From contig CAYGBW010000063.1 in the NCBI GenBank assembly GCA_964348185.1, positions 1 through 12,180 of the forward strand: a stretch of DNA of 12,180 bases, given 5' to 3'. Under the pieces are notes generated by a model. It ran no database searches. It was not told where the DNA came from and saw nothing but the letters and a program-made list of their open reading frames with translations. The DNA comes from CAYGBW01 sp964348185. GTDB lineage: Bacteria > Desulfobacterota > BSN033 > WVXP01. Positions within the stretch are counted from its first letter, which is position 1, and each line of letters opens with the position of its first letter. Both the position numbers and the translations under genes were made by a program. Of the stretch, positions 1-6,374 are shown one piece after another.

Positions 1-192
1 AAACGCCCCCGACCCTCTCTGTACAGAGTTTTTGACCCGTTCTAAGGCTCGGTCGTTCGATGTTCCGAACTCGGCCTAGCGGCCTCAGACAGCGGGATCT
101 CGCCCCTTCGGGGACACTCCCTTCGCCAAGACGGGTAGCCCCAAAAACTCCGTAATGTTCGCTCCAGGGACATTTTTCAGTGACGACCAGTT
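1..192 (-). repeat. MITE-like palindromic element, copy 1 (cut by window start)
   Basis: The reverse complement of this stretch matches 2501-2690 almost base for base; by eye there are about a dozen substitutions and one single-base indel over roughly 190 bp. The outer end at 192 reads inward as AACTGGTCGTCACTGAAAAA on the minus strand. By comparison with the complete copy at 2501-2708, about 17 bp of the other terminal repeat lie just before the window. Internal inverted segments (around 25-41 and 140-160) and a GCCCC-TTCG-GGGAC stem-loop near 102-115 make the element highly foldable. It has no coding capacity. A non-autonomous transposable element is the best reading. The ends loosely resemble IS21/IS481-type termini, but I cannot assign a family. 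Confidence 0.75.
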
Positions 193-230
193 AGTCAATC
201 AATATATAGGATGTCTCAGTTGATGAAGTC

Positions 231-745
231 CTATAAATTCTTAGACCTTTTCGCTTTGATCGATATGGTGGGAAGTTCTAAGGCCGACAAATGCTCCCCA
301 TCGTGGAACACGTGGTTTGTTGCCACAGCTCTCTTGCGCAGTACCCTTGTACGATCGATGTTGGCGTTGGCCTCGAACCGGGGCCAGTTGGCAGAGCTAA
401 ATATGATGCGGATACGGTGGCCCTTTAGAAAGGTGAGCGCTGTCGACGGAAGGGTCACCGTCACCTCGTAAATCTCGGCTGGCCTGAGGAGCTCAGCTCT
501 CACCAGCCGTCCCGCTTATGGGGAGTATGAATGAAAATGGTCGGGAACTTGCCCTCTCTCGATGGAAGCAAGACGTCGTCCATCAACTCCTTGCCGTCAC
601 GCATTGTGATCTTGAGCCCAAGCTCTTCAACAGCCTTTTCCGGCAAATTATGCATCCCATGTAGGCAATTCACTCCGTTGGTCGCGAGAAGCATTACTCC
701 ATAAACACTCAACAGAAGCAGCGCCTTTTCGAAAAATACGGTCAT
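231..745 (-). pseudogene. CocE/NonD (X-Pro dipeptidyl-peptidase-like) hydrolase remnant
   Basis: Two pieces of one hydrolase family lie in adjacent but different frames. The first (745 down to 500, 81 codons) has a hydrophobic N-terminal signal-like segment (FFEKALLLLSVYGVMLLA). It is followed by ITMRDGKELMDDVLLP and PTIFIHTPHKR, which match the first strands of the alpha/beta-hydrolase domain of CocE/NonD-type hydrolases. A stop follows at once. The second (from about 503 down to 231) begins LRPAEIYEVTVTLPST and carries GHRIRIIFSSANWPRF, typical of the C-terminal beta-sandwich (PepX_C) domain. Members of the family are usually over 500 residues, so nearly all of the catalytic domain, including the nucleophile region, has been lost with a frameshift at the junction. 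The remnant starts 22 bp after the small lipoprotein gene on the same strand and ends about 40 bp from repeat copy 1. Confidence 0.75.
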
Positions 746-767
746 GGCAAGAGCACAGAATTCAAGA

Positions 768-941
768 TCAAATATAGAACCCGTGGAATTGAATCGTGGT
801 GGTATCATAGACAACAGATTTCCTGCTTAACGTCTCTCCCTGGGGTATTTTTTCGACGATATCGTACCGTTTGAAGCTACATCCTGCAAGAATGGGACCC
901 AGGGCCATTATTACCAAAGGATGCAACGGATACATTCTCAT
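768..941 (-). CDS. small predicted lipoprotein, 57 aa, coupled to the protease gene
   Basis: ATG at 941-939 overlaps the TGA of the upstream protease gene (TGATG), a typical arrangement for translational coupling. The product begins MRMYPLHPLVIMALGPILAGC, a short charged start and hydrophobic core ending in an LAGC lipobox. Cys21 would be lipidated after signal-peptidase II cleavage, leaving about 36 mostly polar residues. I do not recognise the family. A longer upstream reading of the same frame exists but would run inside the protease gene without a ribosome-binding site. Small lipoproteins next to a periplasmic protease could be an inhibitor, substrate or anchor, but that is inference. It could also be a chance ORF: there is no independent Shine-Dalgarno site and the downstream gene is already a pseudogene. 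Confidence 0.55.
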   Translation of the reverse strand: MRMYPLHPLVIMALGPILAGCSFKRYDIVEKIPQGETLSRKSVVYDTTTIQFHGFYI

Positions 942-1678
942 CAGTAGCCACTGACTCCACAGGTTCTCAGGAAAGATAAGATCTCGCTCGCTGGGATTGC
1001 AAAGGTTCCGCCGGACCACGTGTTCCCCGATGAGAAGATATAGCTCACCAAACCGACGACTTTTCCAGACCCGTTCACGATGGGGCCTCCCGAATTACCT
1101 TCGTAAGCCACGGCATCCGTCTGGATCAGGCCCGTCCGTTGTTCCTTCCCACTCTTCTTGAGTGTTCTACTCATGGCACTGACCACACCACCTGTTATGG
1201 TGGGCCTGGAATCAGCAATAGCATGATTGACCGGGAATCCAATACATAAAACAGGTTCCGCCAGTTCAACCCTTTCCTCAAACCCAATTTCAGGCAGGAC
1301 TTTGCGAGAATGCTTTGCATTCCAAATTCTTAGTAGGGCCAAATCGAGCGACTTGTCGATCCGAATGACTTTCACTGCGTGTCTTTTCCCTCGATGCACC
1401 ACCGTGATCCTTCTAGCCCTTCGAAAGGTATGCGCAGTGGTAACTATATAGCCTTCGCGCAAAAGCAGGCCCGTGCCCACAGACCTCTCTCTCATGAGCG
1501 ATTGTGACGTCAGGTTGACGTCAATCTTGACCGTATTATCCAGGACAGAATGAAATACAGAGCGGTCGGCAGAGTAGATCGGTGTGGTCCCAATCCGCGC
1601 TGAGTCTATGCCTGTGCACGCGTTGGTGAAGAATAGGAACGAAGCCAATCCCATCAGCCAGAATCTGTAGCATTTCAT
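941..1678 (-). CDS. exported trypsin-like (HtrA-type fold) serine protease
   Basis: A 245-residue S1-family protease. The catalytic triad is visible as His83 in VTTAHTF, Asp112 in DKSLDLALL and Ser196 in GNSGGP. These are spaced as in the DegP/HtrA protease domain, but there is no PDZ domain after it. The start at 1678 is chosen because AGGAGA sits 8 bases upstream; a longer in-frame start at 1729 has no such site. The N-terminus (MKCYRFWLMGLASFLFF) is a signal peptide ending TNAC at Cys21, which is at best a weak lipobox, so the protein is periplasmic or loosely lipid-anchored. It probably cleaves misfolded or specific envelope proteins. It heads a gene pair with the overlapping lipoprotein gene and lies between the two inverted MITE-like copies. 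Confidence 0.88.
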   Translation of the reverse strand: MKCYRFWLMGLASFLFFTNACTGIDSARIGTTPIYSADRSVFHSVLDNTVKIDVNLTSQSLMRERSVGTGLLLREGYIVTTAHTFRRARRITVVHRGKRHAVKVIRIDKSLDLALLRIWNAKHSRKVLPEIGFEERVELAEPVLCIGFPVNHAIADSRPTITGGVVSAMSRTLKKSGKEQRTGLIQTDAVAYEGNSGGPIVNGSGKVVGLVSYIFSSGNTWSGGTFAIPASEILSFLRTCGVSGY

Positions 1679-1776
1679 ACTTTCTCCTAAAGTCTCGCAC
1701 TCCGGGCAAATACCTTTCCTTGATGTCACCTGCTTCCCTATTCAGCCCGTCGTGGAGGGCATTCTTCTGTCCGGGG

Positions 1777-2060
1777 TCAGGCCAACCTACACTGACTGAC
1801 AGTCCTTGGCTTCACATCACCATCTGCTTCATCGTAGAGTTTATTCACAGTCTTTTCGAATTTCCTACCTATTTCCAGAATCTGTCTTTTTGATTCTTTC
1901 AGCCTCTCCTCAGTATCACGTCTATCTTCTTCAGTGGAAAATACCAAGTCTCCTTTTCTTGACCACCTTTTCAATTTCTATACCAAGCGACGAATCCCTT
2001 ATTAGCCGATGAATCCAATCCTAATCGTCTCACAAGAATACCCGAAAGAAGGAATGCCAA
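1777..2060 (-). pseudogene. possible decayed small membrane/coiled-coil protein
   Basis: Two short frames on the minus strand abut at a TTGA overlap (stop of the first at 1973-1971, TTG of the second at 1974). The first (about 2060-1971) reads LAFLLSGILVRRLGLDSSAN, one membrane-spanning segment followed by a basic stretch. The second (1974-1777, 65 aa) is strongly charged and helical, with STEEDRRDTEERLKESKRQI, and looks like a coiled coil. They could be one short membrane-anchored coiled-coil protein split by a frameshift, or two chance ORFs. Neither has a clear Shine-Dalgarno site or an ATG start. They lie about 100 bp upstream of the protease gene in the same direction. I do not recognise a family. 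Confidence 0.3.
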
Positions 2061-2500
2061 GAACCCAACATTTACTTAGAAGTGTGGAACTTCCAGCGTT
2101 CTGACTCTCTATGAATTCATCACACCTCGGTCTTGATTTCCTCTCATTGCCATAGAACCTTGCATTTCCAAATCTTGTCAACCTAGGGCAAAATTTGCCC
2201 CTTCCATGGTTGAAGACAAGTCCTTTACCCTAACATCAAAGGCTGTAACACATGCCCCTTATGGTCCTTCTTGCAGGTTCTAGGGATTGAACCACTTGCT
2301 CGATCTCTTGGTGGAAAACCGTTGGAGGTGAGAAGGCCCGAAGACTTGCTCTCATGCCACATCTCGCCCGAGGTTTCAAATAAATTCGGGGAACATAGAA
2401 CAAACACGATAACTGGAGGCATTCGGGCTTCGGTGTGTACAGTGGTGTACGGGTTGCCAGAGACGATGAGGAGGGAAGAGAAAAAATAGGCCAGTATACG
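1979..2500. other. non-coding or unrecognised stretch inside the repeat-bounded segment
   Basis: Apart from the end of the possible decayed gene (to 2060), no convincing gene is visible here on either strand. The short open frames lack ribosome-binding sites and resemble nothing I know. Features seen are a perfect 15-bp palindrome at 2186-2200 and a TTGACA hexamer beside it on the minus strand (2176-2181) with only a poor -10 match. The stretch ends where the second MITE-like copy begins. Confidence 0.5.
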
Positions 2501-2708
2501 AACTGGTCGTCACTGAAAAATGTCCCTGGAGCGAATATTACGGAGTTTTGGGGCTACCCGTCTTGGCGAAGAGAGTGTCCCCAAAGGGGCGAGATTCCGC
2601 TGTCTGAGGCCGCCAGGCCGAGTTCGGAAGATCGAACGACCGAGCCTTAGAACGGGTCAAAGACGCTGTACAGAGAAGGTCAGGGACGTTCTTCCGTGAC
2701 GACTACCT
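2501..2708 (+). repeat. MITE-like palindromic element, copy 2 (complete)
   Basis: This complete copy has imperfect terminal inverted repeats of about 28 bp. The left end AACTGGTCGTCACTGAAAAA, followed by TGTCCCTGG, pairs with the reverse complement of the right end. The matched cores are GTCGTCAC and GTCCCTG. It is inverted relative to copy 1 at 1-192 and nearly identical to it. The interior contains a GTCCCC/GGGGC stem-loop and a GGCC-rich palindrome. No protein is encoded. A target-site duplication could not be identified with confidence. Confidence 0.78.
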
Positions 2709-2715
2709 AATCGTG

Positions 2716-2746
2716 ATAGGGCACGCTCCCCGCGAGCGCGCCCTAT
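2716..2746. terminator. strong hairpin, possible terminator of the MucR-like gene
   Basis: ATAGGGC-A-CGCTC pairs with GAGCG-C-GCCCTAT around a 5-base loop, giving 12 base pairs with one mismatch. It lies about 75 bp beyond the stop of the minus-strand regulator gene and 8 bp from the MITE-like copy. No long U-tract follows on either strand, so intrinsic termination is only possible. It could instead be a REP-type hairpin or part of the repeat insertion site. Confidence 0.45.
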
Positions 2747-2821
2747 TATCAAAGGCGCACTTCGAAAAGCCATCCAAGGGGTCGGAGAGGGTTAGAATCC
2801 CCCCCGTTTTGCTCCATGGTG

Positions 2822-3259
2822 TCACGACTTCTTGGTTCTCTTCTTCCTTGCAGCCGCCAGCTTCTCACCCAGGCCACGCTGTTTGGCCACTTTCCGCCTT
2901 TTTGCGCTCAGTGAGGTGGCCGTTAGAGCCTGGCTTGCCTTGAACCCGTGCTTTTTCTTGTACTCCTTCGGCAGCAGTGCGTGAGACTTCAGGTGGCTTC
3001 GTGATAGCTGCTTGAATTCCTTTCCGCACTCAAGGCATATGACCTTGTTTCGTTGGATTGAGGCTGCAGGCTCCATAATCACCGCAGCACCGCCCGATGG
3101 GGGGATTGCTGTGGCAACACCTTCCTCCTGATCCCTCACCCTTCTCAGAGATGCGTACGTCTTGGTTAAAGCTTCACTCAGCTCCTCAGCCGACATTCTT
3201 GCGACTCCTGCCTGGGACGCGACAATATCAGCCGCCATCTCGGTTAATGTTTTTGCCAT
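2822..3259 (-). CDS. MucR/Ros family zinc-finger transcriptional regulator
   Basis: A 145-residue protein of typical MucR/Ros length. The N-terminal half (about 1-60) is helical and begins MAKTLTEMAADIVASQAGVA, the region used for oligomerisation in this family. The single zinc finger lies at about residues 74-91: CLEC followed by HLKSH. It gives Cys-x2-Cys-x10-His-x3-His, slightly different from the Cys-x2-Cys-x9-His of Ros. It is followed by the family hallmark LLPKEYKKKHGF and a very basic tail ending in KKRTKKS. AAAGGAGGA lies 8 bases before the ATG. These regulators bind AT-rich DNA, often repress surface and stress genes, and usually autoregulate. The gene is divergent from the thioredoxin-reductase-like gene, whose promoter abuts its own. 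Confidence 0.92.
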   Translation of the reverse strand: MAKTLTEMAADIVASQAGVARMSAEELSEALTKTYASLRRVRDQEEGVATAIPPSGGAAVIMEPAASIQRNKVICLECGKEFKQLSRSHLKSHALLPKEYKKKHGFKASQALTATSLSAKRRKVAKQRGLGEKLAAARKKRTKKS

Positions 3260-3292
3260 GTCTATGTCCTCCTTTGGGGTTGTTATTAGAAT

Positions 3293-3321
3293 CCTATAGC
3301 ATGAAAGACAAAGATGTTCAA
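3293..3321 (-). promoter_or_regulatory. sigma70-type promoter of the MucR-like gene
   Basis: On the minus strand TTGAAC (3321-3316) and TATAGG (3298-3293) are separated by exactly 17 bp, and the ribosome-binding site follows about 20 bases later. It is back-to-back with the plus-strand promoter at 3331-3360. Confidence 0.65.
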
Positions 3322-3330
3322 GTCACTTTA

Positions 3331-3360
3331 TTGATTAAATCGAGGATCGAGTGTTATGAT
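3331..3360 (+). promoter_or_regulatory. sigma70-type promoter of the flavoprotein gene
   Basis: TTGATT (3331-3336) and TATGAT (3355-3360) are separated by 18 bp, upstream of the flavoprotein gene that starts at 3442. Only 9 bp separate its -35 box from the divergent -35 box, so one regulator bound here would affect both genes. Confidence 0.55.
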
Positions 3361-3441
3361 TTCGAATTAGGGGTGCAAGCAGTCATCGACTAGAATCCAT
3401 AAATCGGAAATGCAAAACACAGGTGAGAGGAGCAGCGTGCT

Positions 3442-4506
3442 ATGGAAAAGGTCAACCAAGAACCTAAAGTTCAGAATCAGAACCGGATGAAATCCGAGGT
3501 TTGGGACGCGATTATCATTGGAGGAGGACCGACTGCAGTCGGCGCTGGGGTTTACGCTGCCGGGCAGAAACTAAGAACCCTTGTTATTGCAGCAGAATTC
3601 GGTGGACAGTCTACCGCCTCCGGGACGATCAGAAACTGGATCGGATTCAAAGAAATATCTGGTCTCGAACTTGCAAAGATGCTAGAGGACCATTTACGCG
3701 CTCAGGAAGGGATTGAAATCAAAGAAACCGAGATTGTGGTCTCAGTACGAGAAAAAAGCGGACGGGCATTTGGAATCGAGGGGTGCATTTTCGAGATTAC
3801 GACCGAAGCGGGCAATACCTATCACTCAAGAACGGTCATTATCGGATCTGGCGCTAAACACAAGGAGCTCGGTGTTCCTGGAGAAAGGAAATTGCAGGGC
3901 AGAGGAGTTGCTTATTGTTCCACGTGTGATGCGTTTTTCTACGGGGGCAAGAAGGTCGCTGTGGTGGGAAGTGGGAACTCCGCCCTGGAAAGTGTGCTTG
4001 ACTTGGCGGCTAACAAGGCTGAGCAGATATACCTGCTTATCCGCGGCCCCGAACCCAAGGGTTCCCTTATCAACCGGGAGAAGGTGCAGCAACTCCCACG
4101 GGTGATCATTGTCCCCAACGTGGTAGTCACGGAGATACTCGGAGAAAACGATGTGACTGGAGTGCGCTACGAGCACAAAGCAAACGGAACGAGTGAGGAG
4201 TTAGCCGTAGATGGCGTGTTTGTTGCGATTGGCTCAAAGCCGAACACAGAAATGGTACGGGGGTTAGTAGAAATGAACGAAGATGGCGAGATCATTATTG
4301 ATCATGAAACCGCCAAGACTTCCAAGAAAGGCGTGTTTGCAGGAGGAGACGCCACCAAAACGAAGCACAAGCAGAATAACATCGGGGCAGCGCATGGTTT
4401 AGCCGCCGCGCTCTCCGCCTATGAATATCTTTCGAACATTGAACGACACAGTCCATGCGCCGAAAGGGAGGAACAAGAGGAAGAGGTGACCCGGGTCGTC
4501 GGATAG
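3442..4506 (+). CDS. FAD-dependent thioredoxin reductase-like / AhpF-type disulfide reductase
   Basis: A 354-residue flavoprotein with the low-Mr thioredoxin reductase fold. It has a first Rossmann motif IIIGGGPTAVGAG (24-36), redox pair Cys159-Ser-Thr-Cys162, a second nucleotide motif VVGSGNSALES (174-184) and the FAD motif GVFAGGDAT (297-305). The GAGGAG before the ATG supports the start. The loop after the second Rossmann strand reads LLIRGPEPKGS, not the HRRxxxRA that grips the NADPH phosphate in classical TrxB. This region, and much of the second half, looks closer to the NADH-using AhpF C-terminal part. It has a 19-residue N-terminal extension and an acidic C-terminal tail but no AhpF-type N-terminal thioredoxin domains. 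No thioredoxin or peroxiredoxin gene is adjacent, so its partner is unknown. Confidence 0.93.
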   Translation: MEKVNQEPKVQNQNRMKSEVWDAIIIGGGPTAVGAGVYAAGQKLRTLVIAAEFGGQSTASGTIRNWIGFKEISGLELAKMLEDHLRAQEGIEIKETEIVVSVREKSGRAFGIEGCIFEITTEAGNTYHSRTVIIGSGAKHKELGVPGERKLQGRGVAYCSTCDAFFYGGKKVAVVGSGNSALESVLDLAANKAEQIYLLIRGPEPKGSLINREKVQQLPRVIIVPNVVVTEILGENDVTGVRYEHKANGTSEELAVDGVFVAIGSKPNTEMVRGLVEMNEDGEIIIDHETAKTSKKGVFAGGDATKTKHKQNNIGAAHGLAAALSAYEYLSNIERHSPCAEREEQEEEVTRVVG

Positions 4507-4687
4507 AATCAGTTTCTCAGCCCATGAACTCAGGGAGAGGAGTTGCGTTGCTGCCTTTCCCCCTTTTGGCCGACTCGATTGCCCTTTCCCCGCGGATGGC
4601 CGGACACACTGAGTCGACTCCAAATCCACACTTCTCACCCACCCCTGTGGCAGAATTGTAGACCTGACCAGAGAACTCACCCTTTGT

Positions 4688-4713
4688 AGACGAAACTCTC
4701 TATTTTTTCGTCT
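4688..4713 (+). promoter_or_regulatory. hairpin just before the sigma-factor ORF, near a possible ECF promoter
   Basis: AGACGAA (4688-4694) pairs perfectly with TTCGTCT (4707-4713) around a 12-base loop, ending 3 bases before the first possible ATG. A GAACTC (about 4672) followed some 18 bp later by TCTCTA loosely resembles an ECF -35/-10 pair and might be an autoregulated promoter. If so, the leader would be very short and the 4717 start would lack a ribosome-binding site. Confidence 0.3.
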
Positions 4714-4716
4714 TAA

Positions 4717-5403
4717 ATGAGTAAAAAGAGTGGGAACGGGCGTCAGGGGAAGGAGCGAGATGGACAGGTGATGAACGACCGCGATCATCACGGGCAAGCT
4801 CAGGTCCGTGCAGCAGTCACTGATCATCAGGTGACGTCACTGGTCGAAATGGCCAGGGACGGAGACAGAAGGGCGTTTGAACAGCTCGTGAACCTTTTCC
4901 AAGAGGGGATCTTTCGAATGGTCTACTATCGCACCTGGTCCACCACGGATGCGGAAGATCTGACGCAAGAGACTTTCATGCGAGCGTACAGGAGTTTTTC
5001 CAAATTGAAGAATCCAGACCGTTTCCGGCCCTGGCTCTTCAGCATCGCGTTGAACAGGGTTTGGGATTTCCTGCGAAGGAAGCGGTTTCTTGCCTTCTTT
5101 GAAACTTCAGTGGACGACGGCGAACCTGACCGGTTCAACACAGAAGCCAGTGACAGTCCTGGAGCCCTGGATCTCGTTCTGAGGCATGAGTTCTGGGAAC
5201 AGGTGAAGCGATTTTCGAATTGTCTCTCTCGCTGGGAGCGAGAGGTGTTTATGTTGAGGTTCATGGAGTATCTCACGACAAGAGAAATAGCAGAAGTCCT
5301 GGACAGAAGCGAAAGTGCTGTCAAAACCCATCTCTACCGGGCAATCAAAAAGCTGAAACAGGACTCTGGACTCCTTCGATTCCTTGAGGAGGAAAACCCG
5401 TGA
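4717..5403 (+). CDS. ECF (RpoE-like) RNA polymerase sigma factor
   Basis: A 228-residue ECF sigma factor. Region 2 spans about 52-121, with DAEDLTQETFMRAYRSFSKL and RPWLFSIALNRVWDFLRRK. Region 4 spans about 168-215, with LSRWEREVFMLRFMEYLTTR and a helix-turn-helix IAEVLDRSESAVKTHLYRAI. The first ATG at 4717 has no Shine-Dalgarno site and sits against a hairpin. The first 30 or so residues are polar and outside the conserved domain. A start at GTG 4768 or ATG 4771, downstream of AAGGAG at 4750-4755, is plausible though the spacing is long. It directs polymerase to stress-specific promoters and is probably held inactive by the membrane protein encoded next, with which it overlaps by 4 bases. 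Confidence 0.94.
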   Translation: MSKKSGNGRQGKERDGQVMNDRDHHGQAQVRAAVTDHQVTSLVEMARDGDRRAFEQLVNLFQEGIFRMVYYRTWSTTDAEDLTQETFMRAYRSFSKLKNPDRFRPWLFSIALNRVWDFLRRKRFLAFFETSVDDGEPDRFNTEASDSPGALDLVLRHEFWEQVKRFSNCLSRWEREVFMLRFMEYLTTREIAEVLDRSESAVKTHLYRAIKKLKQDSGLLRFLEEENP

Positions 5404-5912
5404 AAAAGAACGGTCACTTGAGCGAAGACCAGCTCATCTGGGCGGTGGTGGACGAGGCCGAGCTACCCGCCCCAGTGAGGGATCATCTCTCCACATGTTC
5501 GATGTGCCGGACCCGGGAAAAACGGCTTGTGGGGGATTTATCGCGGCTGGGCCAAGCGGCGGAGCGTCTCGCCCCGGTTCCCGGGAGAAAGGTTGAATTG
5601 CCCCAACCGGAACCGGAAGCTTCTCACCGATGGTTGTGGAACTGGCGGATCGCCCTTGGGGCAGGCGTTGTTACAGCGCTGATGGTCATCGGCATATGGT
5701 TTGCCCTGCTCTTGACTGCACCGGAAAAAGGGGTTCCCAGACTGGCCCGGGAAGTCCGGGAGGATGAGCGGCTTATGGCCGAGGTCAGAGTGCTTGAAGA
5801 GTACGCTCTCTCCCCCCTTCATTTGGAAATTACCGGGACGTCTTACTGGGTCCTCGACGAGGAGTTTATGGACTTTGTGGTCCCGTCCCTAGAGGATATC
5901 ACATCATCCTAA
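5400..5912 (+). CDS. membrane anti-sigma factor with zinc-binding (ZAS-type) domain
   Basis: A GTG start at 5400 overlaps the sigma-factor stop (GTGA), with GAGGAGG 7 bases upstream. The cytoplasmic part (1-82) carries His29-x3-Cys33-x2-Cys36 (HLSTCSMC), the zinc-binding motif of ZAS anti-sigma factors. One transmembrane helix follows at about 84-107 (IALGAGVVTALMVIGIWFAL). The periplasmic tail (108-170) is acidic and ends EEFMDFVVPSLEDITSS. It should bind and silence the preceding ECF sigma factor until a periplasmic signal triggers release, by proteolysis or conformational change. At 170 residues it has only a short sensor region, which may act with the Spy-like protein encoded next. The role rests on motif and position together. 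Confidence 0.85.
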   Translation: MKKNGHLSEDQLIWAVVDEAELPAPVRDHLSTCSMCRTREKRLVGDLSRLGQAAERLAPVPGRKVELPQPEPEASHRWLWNWRIALGAGVVTALMVIGIWFALLLTAPEKGVPRLAREVREDERLMAEVRVLEEYALSPLHLEITGTSYWVLDEEFMDFVVPSLEDITSS

Positions 5913-5927
5913 CTCTGGAGGTGTACC

Positions 5928-6374
5928 ATGGTGAGGAAAGTATTGGGTGGAATGCTTCTGCTGGTTTGGTTGGGTGTACCGGTCGTTCCTGCGGCGGAAC
6001 GGGGAGCGATCGGTTCCGAAGTCCCTCAGGGGAAATGGTGGAAAAGGCCGGCCCTGGAAAAAGAGCTCAGGTTGAACGACGAGGAGAAAGGCAAGCTCGA
6101 TGAGCACTTCCTCAACTACCGCCGGAGGCTGCTCGATCTCAAAAGCGTCATGGAGAAGGGCTGGCTCGAGCTCGATAATATACTCGAACAGGAGAAACTG
6201 GACGAGGCCGCGGCCGCGGAGCAGTTCAAGCGGGTAAACGCGGCACGGGCCGACCTCGCCGCGGAGGGTTTCCAATTCCTTCTCGAGGTGAGAAAGATCC
6301 TGGGCCCCGACCGCTATCAACGCCTCAAGGACCTGTTCAAGGAGTTCAGGGAGAAAAGGAGAAAAAACCGTTAG
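5928..6374 (+). CDS. periplasmic Spy/CpxP or metal-resistance-like helical protein
   Basis: A 148-residue exported protein; GGAGG lies 7 bases before ATG 5928 and only 15 bp separate it from the anti-sigma gene. A signal peptide (VLGGMLLLVWLGVPVVPA) is cleaved near 22-23. The mature part is almost entirely charged amphipathic helix: LEKELRLNDEEKGKLDEHF, then LLDLKSVMEKGWLELDNIL, then FLLEVRKILGPDRYQRLKDL. This is the layout of the CpxP/Spy/CnrX-type 'periplasmic heavy-metal sensor' group, including the LGPDRYQRL element that parallels LTPEQ-type repeats. Such proteins act as chaperones or as sensors that restrain the neighbouring regulator. No Cys or His-rich metal site is obvious, so metal binding is not supported by the sequence. 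Confidence 0.75.
   Translation: MVRKVLGGMLLLVWLGVPVVPAAERGAIGSEVPQGKWWKRPALEKELRLNDEEKGKLDEHFLNYRRRLLDLKSVMEKGWLELDNILEQEKLDEAAAAEQFKRVNAARADLAAEGFQFLLEVRKILGPDRYQRLKDLFKEFREKRRKNR

Noticed and set aside
1680..1770. Protein-like minus-strand frame upstream of the protease (ALHDGLNREAGDIKERYLPG)
   Set aside because: It is short, has no clear start, and runs into the protease start region. Chance or a tiny gene remnant cannot be separated.
2271..2300. GGTTCAATCCCTAGAACC on the minus strand resembling a tRNA T-arm
   Set aside because: The T-stem does not pair in the correct register and no other tRNA arms are present.
2776..2817. tRNA-like 3' end (GGGTTAGAATCC ... GCTCCA), which could mark an island attachment site
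   Set aside because: The T-arm pairing is imperfect, the loop is not the usual TTCAAAT/TTCGAAT form, and no matching 5' acceptor strand or anticodon arm is found upstream. At most a remnant, so not annotated.
2713..2943. 76-codon plus-strand frame across the hairpin and the end of the regulator gene
   Set aside because: It overlaps the MucR-like gene on the other strand and is composed of shadow-type Pro/Ser/Arg-rich sequence.
4399..4827. 142-codon minus-strand frame spanning the gap before the sigma gene
   Set aside because: It overlaps two well-supported plus-strand genes at its ends and shows no domain or start signal.
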